Shown here: positions 51,223-59,642 of the stretch, one piece after another
Numbering within the stretch: position 1 is the stretch's first letter
Layout of the letters: each line of letters opens with the position of its first letter
Source: Phytoactinopolyspora halotolerans
GTDB taxonomy: Bacteria; Actinomycetota; Actinomycetes; Jiangellales; Jiangellaceae
Direction: 5' to 3'
NCBI RefSeq assembly: GCF_010550675.1
Contig: NZ_JAAGOA010000012.1
Location: 62,001 to 126,000 of the forward strand
Length of the DNA: 64,000 nt
Position numbers and translations under genes: made by a program
Notes under the pieces: generated by a model
The model's database searches: none
The model's input: only the letters and a program-made list of their open reading frames with translations
What the model was told of the DNA's origin: nothing

Positions 51223-52191
51223 TCAGGACGGCTCGTCGGCGGCTGCCCGGGCGGCGCGGGCGCGCCGTTTACCCTCGTGCATCGCCTGCACCCGCGCCAC
51301 CGGAATGGTGTGCCCCTCCTCGATCAGGTCGACGGGTAGCCGCTGTGCGTGCGGCATCTGCTCGGCCCATGGATCGCCGTCGCGGATCAACCCCGCAACG
51401 GTGCGCACGGTGAAGTCGCGTGGATGGACGTCGTCCAGGTGCTCCCAGTCGACCGGCCAGGACACGGGCGCGCCGGGCCGGACACGCGGGCTGTAGGCGG
51501 CCACCACGGTCGCTCCCCCGGCGCGCGTCGAGTCGAGGAACACCTTGCCGTTCCGGTCCTCCCGGATGTACGCCGTCGTCGCGAGCGCCGGATCGAGACG
51601 TTCGGCACGCGCCGCCACCGCGCGCGTCGCCGCGGCGACGTCCTCGATCGGCACCGGCCCCTGCACGGGCACGAAGATGTGCATCCCCTTCGCGCCGCTG
51701 GTCTTGACCGCACCGGACAGCCCGGAGTCCGCTAGTGCCTGCCGGATCAGGCGAGCCGCGCCGACCACCGTGTCGAATCGGTCACCCTCCGGCGGGTCGA
51801 TGTCCAGCACCATATGCGTCTGCTGGTCCGGATGCTCCGCCGTCACCAGCGTCACGTGATACTCGATCGCTCGCTGGTTGGCGAACCAGAGCAAGGTACG
51901 ACGATCGTTGCAGATCGCGTATGCCACCTCGCGCCGGGACGCCTCGGCCCACATCGATACCGACTCGATCCATGACGGGGCGTACTTCGGGAGGTTCTTC
52001 TGCATGAACGGCGCCTGTCCGCGGACCGTGCGGACCACGGACAGCGGCCGCCCTCGAAGCTGCGGGAGAATGCGATCACGGACGGCGTCCAGATAGTCGA
52101 CCAGGTCGCGCTTGGTGGCATCCGCCTCCTCGAACAGCGGCTGGTCGAGGTTGGTCAGCGACACACCGTCGCGTGTCTCGTCGCTGCTCAT
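51223..52191 (-). CDS. Stand-alone LigD-like DNA primase/polymerase domain
   Basis: 322 residues, matching the polymerase module of LigD (archaeo-eukaryotic primase fold): LTNLDQPLFEEADATKRDLVDYLDAV at the start, QAPFMQKNLPKYAPSWIESV, catalytic LDIDPPEG (DxD), KTSGAKGMHIFVPV, and DWEHLDDVHPRDFTVRTV. In non-homologous end joining this domain fills gaps at DNA ends with ribonucleotides. Here there is no ligase or nuclease domain and no ku gene nearby, so it is a single-domain paralogue. Confidence 0.9.
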   Translation of the reverse strand: MSSDETRDGVSLTNLDQPLFEEADATKRDLVDYLDAVRDRILPQLRGRPLSVVRTVRGQAPFMQKNLPKYAPSWIESVSMWAEASRREVAYAICNDRRTLLWFANQRAIEYHVTLVTAEHPDQQTHMVLDIDPPEGDRFDTVVGAARLIRQALADSGLSGAVKTSGAKGMHIFVPVQGPVPIEDVAAATRAVAARAERLDPALATTAYIREDRNGKVFLDSTRAGGATVVAAYSPRVRPGAPVSWPVDWEHLDDVHPRDFTVRTVAGLIRDGDPWAEQMPHAQRLPVDLIEEGHTIPVARVQAMHEGKRRARAARAAADEPS

Positions 52192-52267
52192 CAGTTCACC
52201 GTCCCGGTCGTCTGCTCTCCTGAGTATCTACTCTTCACCGAGAACAGACCACCGGGCGACGCGGAAC

Positions 52268-53059
52268 TCATCGCTGCGACGGCAACGGCTCCCCGGTCTC
52301 CAGCAGCGTCTTCAGGCTGGACAGCAGCTCCGGCCAGCCCTGGCTGACCATCTCCAGCATGGTGCTGTCCGGTTCGAAGCCGTCATGCACGACGGTCAAC
52401 TTGACCATGTCCCCGTGCGGTTCGATCTCGAAGGTCACCTTCGAACGACGCTCCCCGCGAAGCTTCTCGGCCGTCTCGTCGTCGAGGTCGACCGCCTTCG
52501 CGAACTCGGGCGTCACCGTGTGCCAGGTGAAGGAGAGCCGGCGATACGGCTCCGATTCCAGGACCACCTGCTCGGGGTCCGCCATCGCGACATCACCCAT
52601 GTTCCAGACCATCGTCGAACCGGTCTGCCAGTCGGTGTCGAAGGTGACGTGCCAGTAGCGGCGGGTGAACGCCGGGTCGGTCAGGGCTCGCCAGAGCTTC
52701 TCCGGCGTGGTGTTGATATACGTGGCGTAGACGAACTCGGGCTTGTCCATCGGGTTCTCCTCCAGCGCTCTCTTCAGGTCGGCGAGTGCATGCACGCGCT
52801 CGCGGTGGTACCGGTTGATCCAGCGGTCGGAGATGGCGTTGATCGGTTCGGCGTTCAGGTAGTGCAGCTTCTCCCGGCCCCGCCACACGGTGGTGACCAG
52901 GTTCGCCGCCTCCAGCACGGCCAGGTGCTTGCTGACCGACTGCCGGGCCATGGCCAGTTCGGCACACAGCTCTCGCAGCGTCTGGCCATCGCGAGCATTC
53001 AGGCTGTCCAACAACCGACGACGACTGGCATCAGCGAGCGCCTTGAACACCTCATCCAT
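52268..53059 (-). CDS. ArsR-type HTH fused to an SRPBCC (AHSA1) domain
   Basis: 263 residues. Residues 1-85 are a winged helix of ArsR type (MDEVFKALADASRRRLLDSLNARDGQTLRELCAELAMARQSVSKHLAVLEAANLVTTVWRG). Residues from about 105 on form an SRPBCC/START-like ligand-binding fold (EFVYATYINTTPEKLWRALTDPAFTRRYW ... VTFEIEPHGDMVKLTVVHDGF ... GWPELLSSLKTLLETGE). These parts are usually neighbouring genes; here one protein may sense a hydrophobic ligand directly. The start may also be the ATG at 53080, seven codons upstream. Paired operators overlap the start. Confidence 0.87.
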   Translation of the reverse strand: MDEVFKALADASRRRLLDSLNARDGQTLRELCAELAMARQSVSKHLAVLEAANLVTTVWRGREKLHYLNAEPINAISDRWINRYHRERVHALADLKRALEENPMDKPEFVYATYINTTPEKLWRALTDPAFTRRYWHVTFDTDWQTGSTMVWNMGDVAMADPEQVVLESEPYRRLSFTWHTVTPEFAKAVDLDDETAEKLRGERRSKVTFEIEPHGDMVKLTVVHDGFEPDSTMLEMVSQGWPELLSSLKTLLETGEPLPSQR

Positions 53060-53078
53060 CACCAGACCATCCTCCAAC

Positions 53079-53124
53079 ATGCAGCCTCGCGGCTGCATAT
53101 CACAATAGGCAGCTACTTGGCTGC
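53079..53124. promoter_or_regulatory. Two GCAGC-N6-GCTGC operators at the ArsR-SRPBCC promoter
   Basis: Site 1 is ATGCAGCC-N4-GGCTGCAT (53079-53098). Site 2 is GCAGC-N6-GCTGC (53109-53124). The cores are identical and their left edges are 28 bp apart, close to three helical turns. Site 1 overlaps the region around the translation start. They are the probable autoregulatory sites of the fusion protein. Confidence 0.6.
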
Positions 53125-53158
53125 ATGTCAAACACGAGCACCTGGACCCACACGTAAG

Positions 53159-53213
53159 CCTTTGCAATGCACACATATACGCACCGCCCGCGTATATGTG
53201 TGCATTGCAAAGG
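53159..53213. repeat. Perfect hairpin with 24-bp arms
   Basis: The left arm 53159-53182 and right arm 53190-53213 are exact complements over 24 bp, with a 7-nt loop (accgccc). The arms contain AT-rich stretches (cacatatac), unlike the surrounding DNA. It lies between divergent genes, 135 bp before the pterin-dehydratase/VOC gene, so it is not a terminator of either. It could be an operator, a cruciform or the stem of an RNA. Confidence 0.85.
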
Positions 53214-53347
53214 GAGCGGCAAGTGCTCCCGTCGGAGATGTCCGCGGCCGGCATCAGCGTCCACGGGGACGCCCCGCGAACGGTCCGCGCTGGAGAAGGA
53301 TCCGCAGGCATCGCCCGTCCTGCGCGCGCAGCCGTCGCTCCGGTGCC

Positions 53348-54070
53348 ATGATGGGGTTGATGGACGATCAGGCATTCGGCGCGGACCGGAAGCTGACCCG
53401 GCAAGAGGCATCCGACGCCGTCATGGAGCTGGGCTGGCGCTACGTCCTGGGCGCCTTACAGTCCGGTGTGGCGATCAGCAGGCTCAGCCAGGCCGCTGAC
53501 ATCGCCGCGCTCGCCACGGACGTCGCCGGCGCGCACGCCGACCGTCACCTGCGCATCGACCTCCGACGCGACCGCGTCACGCTGACCTTGCAGACGCTCG
53601 AGGTGGCCGCGGTCACGGCGCGCGACGTCGATCTCGCCGAACGCATCTCGGCGGCCATCGACGACCTCGAGCTCACCACCTCAGCCGAGGTCGGAGGTGC
53701 GCAGCGCTCGGTCCAGACCATCGAGATCGCCATCGACGCCATGGATATCGCGGCTATCCGGCCGTTCTGGAAGGCGGTCCTGGGTTACACCGACGAGGCT
53801 GGTCGCGCCGGCCCGAGCGATCCGCTCGTCGATCCGTTCGGCCAAGGACCCGCCGTATGGTTCCAGCAGATGGATGTGCCGCGGCTCGATCGCAACCGCA
53901 TCCATCTGGACATCTCGGTACCGCACGACGAGGCCCAACGTCGGCTCCAGGCCGCCCTCGACGCCGGCGGCACGCTCGTCTCCAACGACCGCGCACCTGC
54001 GTTCTGGGTGCTCGCCGATGCCGAGAGCAACGAGGCGTGCATCACCACCTGGCAAGGTCGCGAGGGCTGA
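53348..54070 (+). CDS. Pterin-4a-carbinolamine-dehydratase-like and VOC/glyoxalase fusion
   Basis: 240 residues. Residues about 10-105 resemble PCD/DCoH (LTRQEASDAVMELGWRYVLGALQ ... HADRHLRIDLRRDRVTLTLQTLEVAAVTARDVDLAERI). Residues 115-240 are a glyoxalase-like VOC module (VQTIEIAIDAMDIAAIRPFWKAVLGYTD ... VWFQQMDVPRLDRNRIHLDISVP ... FWVLADAESNEACITTW). The PCD HxxH-type active site is not clearly complete, so activity is uncertain. Adjacent in-frame ATGs at 53348, 53351 and 53360 are possible starts; no clear ribosome-binding site is seen. Confidence 0.78.
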   Translation: MMGLMDDQAFGADRKLTRQEASDAVMELGWRYVLGALQSGVAISRLSQAADIAALATDVAGAHADRHLRIDLRRDRVTLTLQTLEVAAVTARDVDLAERISAAIDDLELTTSAEVGGAQRSVQTIEIAIDAMDIAAIRPFWKAVLGYTDEAGRAGPSDPLVDPFGQGPAVWFQQMDVPRLDRNRIHLDISVPHDEAQRRLQAALDAGGTLVSNDRAPAFWVLADAESNEACITTWQGREG

Positions 54071-54166
54071 CCGGACCAGACACCGAGAACTACCGGACCG
54101 CATCGCTCACCACGGTCGGCACGGCGGTTGCCGTTTGTCCCCGGCACGGCATCGTGACATGTCGGC

Positions 54167-54469
54167 CTATCGGCTCTGTCGGCGGATCTTCGCGTACCGG
54201 GACCATTTCCCGATCGCGCGGAAGAGCGCGAAGACGCTGAATGCTGCGCTCAGGATGACGAAGATCCAAGGGAAGCGGTCGCCTGCTTCGAAGCCGCGGA
54301 AGTTGTCCTCGTATCCCCCCGCCTGCGCGACGGCCCAGCCGCCCCAGGACAGCCCGAGGGCAACCAAGCCCGCACCGACGAAGCCGGTCCACGCAATGGC
54401 GATCCGGCGCGCGCCGTCCGGCGTGTCCGGGTCGACCTTGCGCCGGTCCGGAGTAGGGGACGGTCGCAC
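54167..54469 (-). CDS. Small two-span membrane protein
   Basis: 100 residues: a polar N-terminus (RPSPTPDRRKVDPDTPDGARR), two hydrophobic segments (about 22-45 and 62-85) and a basic C-terminus. The GTG start at 54469 is six bases after a TATCCT -10-like box (54481-54476), and there is no Shine-Dalgarno, so translation is probably leaderless. The much longer open frame to 55690 is an artefact of high GC. Function unknown. Confidence 0.6.
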   Translation of the reverse strand: MRPSPTPDRRKVDPDTPDGARRIAIAWTGFVGAGLVALGLSWGGWAVAQAGGYEDNFRGFEAGDRFPWIFVILSAAFSVFALFRAIGKWSRYAKIRRQSR

Positions 54470-54595
54470 GCGGCCAGGATAGTCGATGTTCAGGCCGCAC
54501 TCGGGTGACGATGGCGTATCCGCTGAAACACATCCACCGGGGCACAGGACACCGGCACCGGAGCCACTGGTTAGATGCAGACATGAGATGCAGAC

Positions 54596-55372
54596 GTGAG
54601 CACAGTGTCTGACGACACTCGTGCGGCGCAATTCGCCGTCCGCAGCCGCAAGGTCGTCATCGTGGCCGGGGTGGCACTCATGACGGGAGGGGCCTGGGCC
54701 CTCGTGAGCGGGCGTACGGCGCTCGGCATCGTCCTGATCGTGGTCGCCGGGCTCGCGGTCCTCGCCCGCGGCATGTGGACGGTGCGACGCGGGATGAAAG
54801 CGATCTCCACGCATGAGAAGCCGCAGATTCCGGAGACCGCCGTCCGCACCCAAGCCGACCCGGCGCCAATCGACCGGGTGGTCGCCGAACTCGTAGGGAT
54901 GAACAGCGACGGACTCCCGTACCTCATCGCCGCGTCGCACACGGCGGCCGGCGTTCGCGTAGAGGTGCGCTGGAAGGTCGAGGAGATGCGCTGGCGGACC
55001 TTGTTCGTGCGGGGGAAACAAGCCTATGCGTGGCGCATGGAGGTCGACCTCGACCCCGCCAAGGCGCAGTACACGTTCGCCGAGTACTCCGGATCGGCAT
55101 CGGTCCGCTCTGCCCTCAGCCCGGGCGGCGCGTTCGTGCACGCCGACTGGAAGTGGAGCCGCGGCAAGACCGCAGGGAAAAGGTCCGCGACGTTCGCCGA
55201 GGGGTCGGACGGTCAGGTCACCGTGCAAGGCGGGTTCGGACCCCGGACTTCCTGGGAGGGTGCAGTCGGGATCCGCCCGGCCGACGCTAAGATCCCGGTG
55301 TTCACCGTGCTGCGGAACAACGGCTGGCGCCCGCGCCTCGACTGGTTCGGCGCACGGCTCTTCGAGAAGTAG
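54596..55372 (+). CDS. Membrane protein of unknown function
   Basis: 258 residues. Two adjacent membrane segments (about 18-58) are followed by a ~190-residue soluble domain (VVAELVGMNSDGLPYLIAASHTAAGVRVEVRWKVEEMRWRTLFVRGKQAYAWRMEVDLDPAKAQYTFAEYSG). I do not recognise the domain. The start is the GTG at 54596. Just before it, a 13-bp unit AGATGCAGACRTG occurs twice in tandem (54570-54596), perhaps from duplication of the start region. It is divergent from the small membrane protein at 54167-54469. Confidence 0.65.
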   Translation: MSTVSDDTRAAQFAVRSRKVVIVAGVALMTGGAWALVSGRTALGIVLIVVAGLAVLARGMWTVRRGMKAISTHEKPQIPETAVRTQADPAPIDRVVAELVGMNSDGLPYLIAASHTAAGVRVEVRWKVEEMRWRTLFVRGKQAYAWRMEVDLDPAKAQYTFAEYSGSASVRSALSPGGAFVHADWKWSRGKTAGKRSATFAEGSDGQVTVQGGFGPRTSWEGAVGIRPADAKIPVFTVLRNNGWRPRLDWFGARLFEK

Positions 55373-55509
55373 CGGCACTCCGACGTGACGTGCACGCCGA
55401 TGCTGACGGCGACGAGGCGTGCACGCCACCCCGGTCAGGCCGCGACGACCGGTCATTCGGAGCCGGCCGGCCCACTGGGTATTTCTGTCGCGTCCATCCT
55501 TCGAACCGC

Positions 55510-56298
55510 TCAGGGCTTCCGCGCCTGAACGAGGAACCGGTGGTTGTGCACGGTGAAGCCACCGTCGGCGCGGATGTGGGCGTCGATCGCCCGCAGCTGC
55601 CGGTCGAAGGCGTCGACGTCGAACCCGGGCACCTGCCAAGGCACGGCGCGCAACTGGAAGACCACCGCCCCGACGTCGAGGAACCGGCAAGCCGGGAACT
55701 CTTCCTCCGCACGGTCGACCACCAGCCCTTCGGACCGCAGCGCCGCAACCATCGCGTCCCGCGTGTGCGCGCCGGCGTCGTCGCCCGCAGCGCTGACACC
55801 CAGACCCTGATTGAACTCCAGGTCGTTCCGGCTGCCGACCTGCTGTGTGAGGAACATCCCGCCCGGACGCAGCACGCGCGCGACCTCAGCCGCGTCGAAC
55901 GCGCCGTGCCGGTTGAGCACCAGATCGACGTCGCCGTCCGAGAGCGGCAGCGCCGACGCGTCGCCGTATCGCACCTCCACACCCAAGGGCTCCAGCCGCG
56001 CTCTCGCGACGGGCACGTTCGGCGGGTACGGTTCGGTGGCGATCGCCGACGGCAACGGGGCGAGGCTCGCCAGCATCTCCCCGCCGCCGGTGTCGACGTC
56101 GAGCAGCGCCGTCGCCGCATCGATCGCCCGCCGGGCCAGCGACGGGTAGTGCCAGGACAGTTCTTCGCTGACGACGCGGCCCGACAACCAGGAGAAGTCC
56201 CAACCTTCGAGCCGCGCGCCGTCGGCCTCGGCGACCTGCTCCTCGTACGAGCGGTCGCCACCGTAGACCCATCGATGGTCGGGAGCATAGTTCGGCAT
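55510..56298 (-). CDS. SAM-dependent methyltransferase (class I)
   Basis: 262 residues. The SAM motif I reads ALLDVDTGGGEML, motif II is IATEPYPPNVPVARARLEPLGVEVRYGDASALPLSDGDVDLVLNRHGAFDAAEVARVLRPGGMFLTQQVG, which is typical of Methyltransf_11/25 enzymes, and the tail ends in HNHRFLVQARKP. I chose the ATG at 56298 because GAGG lies six bases upstream; the ATG at 56310 has none. The substrate is unknown. Confidence 0.85.
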   Translation of the reverse strand: MPNYAPDHRWVYGGDRSYEEQVAEADGARLEGWDFSWLSGRVVSEELSWHYPSLARRAIDAATALLDVDTGGGEMLASLAPLPSAIATEPYPPNVPVARARLEPLGVEVRYGDASALPLSDGDVDLVLNRHGAFDAAEVARVLRPGGMFLTQQVGSRNDLEFNQGLGVSAAGDDAGAHTRDAMVAALRSEGLVVDRAEEEFPACRFLDVGAVVFQLRAVPWQVPGFDVDAFDRQLRAIDAHIRADGGFTVHNHRFLVQARKP

Positions 56299-56805
56299 AA
56301 AGTTCCTCATGCGGAGATGGAAATAGAACCACTGAACGTGCGGCCGAGCTGCACCCTTCGCGTCGCCAGGGACACATCCCGGGCGTCACCAGACGTGAGG
56401 CGGACCGCAGAAGCGGCTAGTTATCTCGCATGTGCAGCAGCATAACGGCCGTACCCCATCGCCACGAGCAAATTCAGGACGGCGGCTCAGCTCTGGTCGT
56501 CCGTGATGTCGATGAAACGGCCGGCGGTCAGGAGCGGACGCACGCGCTGGAATCGAGTTCGGCCGCCACTTCCACGTCCTCGGCGAACGCCGCCACCGCC
56601 AGTGCACGGCCACGGCAGCAGCCCATCAGCAACTCCACGAGCCGAGGACTGATACCGAGAAACGTCGCCGCCGCCACCTGCGCCTCGGGACCAAGGCCAG
56701 TCACCGCACGTTCCGCTGGCCCGCGAACACTCGCCAGCACCCCACAGGTCTTCCACCGCCGCACGTAAAGAGCCGTCACACCACGTGCCCCCGGCCGCGA
56801 TCATG
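56299..56805. other. 507-bp gap with a possible decayed minus-strand ORF
   Basis: No intact gene is supported. On the minus strand 56779-56528 an 83-codon frame (VAAATFLGISPRLVELLMGC ... EDVEVAAELDSS) has coding-like third positions. A second frame continues with RVRPLLTAGRFIDITDDQS to a stop at 56487. The pair looks like one frameshifted small gene, but I do not recognise it. The rest of the gap shows nothing. It borders the low-GC gene at 56806. Confidence 0.3.
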
Positions 56806-58953
56806 TCAGGATGTCGAGTCCTCCGCGTAGGTCGCAGCAATCATCACGATCTCCGAAAAATCTTGCAGAGTACACTCCAGCGAGCCGTCGCTATGGATCT
56901 CGAACGGAATGTCCCCTCTCGACGGCAGTTCCTGAAGGGATACGAAGCTGGCTCCATACGGACACGTCACCCCCAGCCTGGTGCGCCCGACGTGGCGAGC
57001 CCGACTATTGAGCAGTACCAGCCGAATCATAGAATCATCGACGTGGTGAAAGGCAGAAACGCTCACGCTTGGATGTGCTTCACACCAGAATGATCGCTCG
57101 CGCACAAGAAGAGACTGGACGATCCCCGCAAACATCCGATCGTTTATCTCCGCCTCGTCGGTCTCGACATCAAAGGCGCTGTAAATGACGGTCCCAAGCC
57201 CGGCCTGGTTCTTGACTATGACAAGGGCATCAGTATCCGAGTACGGAGGGAAAGAGTGCATCGATGACCATTGGCGATCCTCGGCGTTCCCGATCTTTGG
57301 GTGAGCGTAGGGCAGCGTGAGGTGCGCCAACACGGTCGAACTATCATCCTCTTTCAGCCACAACAGGCCACCAGAAAGTGAGCTCTCGCTGGGATCCACA
57401 CCCAAATAGCGCTGTGGACTCACCCAAGATCTGGCCTCGTCAGTGGCCGGCCGAGCATAGACCATACCGGTCTCGTCTTCACTCAGCAACTCAATACCAA
57501 AGAGGTCCGACAAGCTAAAGTTGGCGAACGCGAATCCAGACGTGTCGACCAGAGATGTGTACTTACTGGCGTAGAGATGTCCACCATTGTGCACGTACGC
57601 ACGCAGAGCGTCGATCTCCACCGCATCCATACGCTCTACGTTAGGGAGGACGGTTACCTTGAATTTATCGAGCTCATCCAACCGCTGACGAGTGACCACG
57701 CCGAAGGGAATATGGCCCCGCTGCAGTGCCCTGCACGCGCCACGCACAGCACGAAAGTGTGGAGATTGCTTGATCATCGAAAATGATCTGTCGGACAAGC
57801 TCATACCATTCTCATCGAAATCCGTTTTCGAGTCGCTTGACATGTATACGCCGACATCCTCCAGCGCTTCACCGCCAAGAAACTGGTCATACTTCGAGAG
57901 GCCCGAAAATATCTTCGCCACGCGATCATACGTGCCCGGGTTCGCGGTGCCTATTGGATCGATGGCGTCAATAAAGGTCATCGCCGTTGACTCAGCCGCA
58001 GCAGTCAGCGCTTGCATACGCATGTGTTCTTCATACTTCAGCTGAACATGCTCGCCCGCGCTGTTCGTGCAGAAGGCCATAAACTCTACAGGACGAGACT
58101 TCGACAGGTTCCTCATCAGCTTGATGACCATCAGCTGCTCAATTTGATCACCGTACAAATCCCCACCGAGGAAGGCACTCGCTTCGGTGACCGCGAAAGG
58201 GACGGCAAAGGTCCAGTCAAAGAGGGCGGTGGCGAAGTTGTGGTAGAACGGCATTCCCGGTCGCGCTTCTTGAGCGGCATCGGCGACAAGGTGCTGGAAT
58301 TCGATGATCCACCTTTCCCGCGCCGCTTGAAAGCAACACCACTCCGTGGAAAGCCAGTCGATCGTGCGCGGAATCTCTCGCCCAGTCTCATTCTGATAGC
58401 GATCGCGACAGTGCTGACACACGCAGACACCCGGCCAAAATGACATATCGCAGAAGCCACAATCAACATCGTAGTTCGAAAAAAGTTCGGTCACCTGGGC
58501 AATCACGTACTCCCGATAGCCGGGGTTATTGGGGCAGCATGACGCGTGCCGGTCCCATGGCGACGGCGATCTGGGCGCTTCCACTATCCTCGTTCGCCAA
58601 TCAGGCCGGTTCTCAGCCGCCCAACTGTCGAACACCATCGAGGTGTATGCGCATGTGGCGATACCCCGCTCCCGCAAGGCACTGAGAGTCTCGGCTACAA
58701 CGTCTCGCCGGCCGATTCCTGGATGCTTTCGGCCCACTTCTGTCGGCCAGAAGGACAGGCCCGTCATAGCCTTGCATGAGAACATGACCGAGCTGAGGCC
58801 AGCCCTCTTGTACAGGTCCGCCATGCTTGCGGGATCGAATTCGCGAAGAAAGGCGGGATCCCAGCTCGGAATCTCCATGTCGACCAGCATCCGTCGCCAA
58901 CCCTGTTGGTACGCGTGCGCGGCGAGTGTCGAGGATGTCGATTCCCGCGTCAT
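56806..58953 (-). CDS. Glycoside-hydrolase-like protein with trimerisation-type domain, low GC
   Basis: 715 residues. The first ~340 look like a TIM barrel of the hypothetical-glycosidase/alpha-fucosidase-like group (RMLVDMEIPSWDPAFLREFDPASMADLYKRAGLSSVMF ... FSNYDVDCGFCDMSFWPGVCVCQHCRDRYQNETG). It is followed by a beta-galactosidase-trimerisation-like flavodoxin fold (VLPNVERMDAVEIDALRAYVHNGGHLYAS) and a beta-rich end. Catalytic acids are not assignable by eye. There is no signal peptide, so it probably acts on imported oligosaccharides. An ideal AAAGGAGGT precedes the ATG. Base composition is far lower in GC than its neighbours (29 G+C of 60 at 57001-57060, 26 of 60 at 57781-57840), indicating recent transfer. 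Confidence 0.72.
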   Translation of the reverse strand: MTRESTSSTLAAHAYQQGWRRMLVDMEIPSWDPAFLREFDPASMADLYKRAGLSSVMFSCKAMTGLSFWPTEVGRKHPGIGRRDVVAETLSALRERGIATCAYTSMVFDSWAAENRPDWRTRIVEAPRSPSPWDRHASCCPNNPGYREYVIAQVTELFSNYDVDCGFCDMSFWPGVCVCQHCRDRYQNETGREIPRTIDWLSTEWCCFQAARERWIIEFQHLVADAAQEARPGMPFYHNFATALFDWTFAVPFAVTEASAFLGGDLYGDQIEQLMVIKLMRNLSKSRPVEFMAFCTNSAGEHVQLKYEEHMRMQALTAAAESTAMTFIDAIDPIGTANPGTYDRVAKIFSGLSKYDQFLGGEALEDVGVYMSSDSKTDFDENGMSLSDRSFSMIKQSPHFRAVRGACRALQRGHIPFGVVTRQRLDELDKFKVTVLPNVERMDAVEIDALRAYVHNGGHLYASKYTSLVDTSGFAFANFSLSDLFGIELLSEDETGMVYARPATDEARSWVSPQRYLGVDPSESSLSGGLLWLKEDDSSTVLAHLTLPYAHPKIGNAEDRQWSSMHSFPPYSDTDALVIVKNQAGLGTVIYSAFDVETDEAEINDRMFAGIVQSLLVRERSFWCEAHPSVSVSAFHHVDDSMIRLVLLNSRARHVGRTRLGVTCPYGASFVSLQELPSRGDIPFEIHSDGSLECTLQDFSEIVMIAATYAEDSTS

Positions 58954-59017
58954 GTAGACCTCCTTTGCGGCTCGTCAGGTATAGCCCCTAGCTTCCAGGG
59001 AAGTACCCCGCGCCCCG

Positions 59018-59503
59018 TCAGAGGTATCGGTGCATGACGTGCAGGCCGACGCGGCCCTGCGTCGCGTGGTCGAACGCCTCAGGCACCGTACCGATGATCT
59101 GGAACCCGAGCGACTTCCATAGCCGGACTGCGGCATGGTTGCACTCGACCACGGCGTTGAACTGCATGGCGGCATACCCGTTCGCGCGTGCCCAGTCGAC
59201 GACGTACTCGCCGAGTGACCGGCCGACGCCCCGGCCCCGCGCGTGTTCGGAGACCATGAAGCTCGCCGTGGCGACATGAGATCCGCGCCCGGGGCGGTTC
59301 GGGCCCATCTTCGCCGTGCCCAGCATGTCCGTTCCATCGGTCGCCACCACAGTGTGTCCCGGAGGCGACTCGACCCAGACCGACATGGCGTGCGCGGAAT
59401 CCCAGGCCGGATCATAGGCGTAGGTCTCCCCGGCGAGCACCACCTGCCGGAATATCGGCCAGACGGCATCCCAGTCGGGATCGGCGAAGTCGCGGATGTG
59501 CAT
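59018..59503 (-). CDS. GNAT-family N-acetyltransferase (phosphinothricin-acetyltransferase-like)
   Basis: 161 residues. It starts MHIRDFADPDWDAVWPIFRQVVLAGETYAYD, typical of PAT-like members. The acetyl-CoA signature is SEHARGRGVGRSLGEYVVDWA, and FNAVVECNHAAVRLWKSLGFQIIGTVPEAF is the characteristic end. A TAGCGT box (59516-59511) ends seven bases before the ATG, suggesting a leaderless transcript; a GTG at 59512 is the alternative start. The acceptor is unknown. Confidence 0.85.
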   Translation of the reverse strand: MHIRDFADPDWDAVWPIFRQVVLAGETYAYDPAWDSAHAMSVWVESPPGHTVVATDGTDMLGTAKMGPNRPGRGSHVATASFMVSEHARGRGVGRSLGEYVVDWARANGYAAMQFNAVVECNHAAVRLWKSLGFQIIGTVPEAFDHATQGRVGLHVMHRYL

Positions 59504-59642
59504 GCCTCGCACGCTAACAACGCCGACGGCGACAATCGATCGAATATCTCAGCGTCCGGTACTGGGTCCGGCTCCGGCCACTGTTGACTCAACCTTCCCG
59601 AGGAGCAAAACTAGTATTTCGACGCATCACTCCGGAGGTGTC

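Noticed and set aside
52112-53347. Long plus-strand frame upstream of the PCD/VOC gene
   Set aside because: It is the shadow of the ArsR-SRPBCC and LigD-like genes and passes through the operators and hairpin; family similarity starts at 53348.
55389-55429. CGTGCACGC inverted repeat as terminator between 55372 and 55510
   Set aside because: The arms are short and self-palindromic (GTGCAC) and no T-run follows; likely chance in GC-rich DNA.
56806-58953. Genomic island or prophage around the low-GC gene
   Set aside because: No integrase, tRNA, attachment repeat or transposase is visible on either side; only the gene itself has atypical composition.
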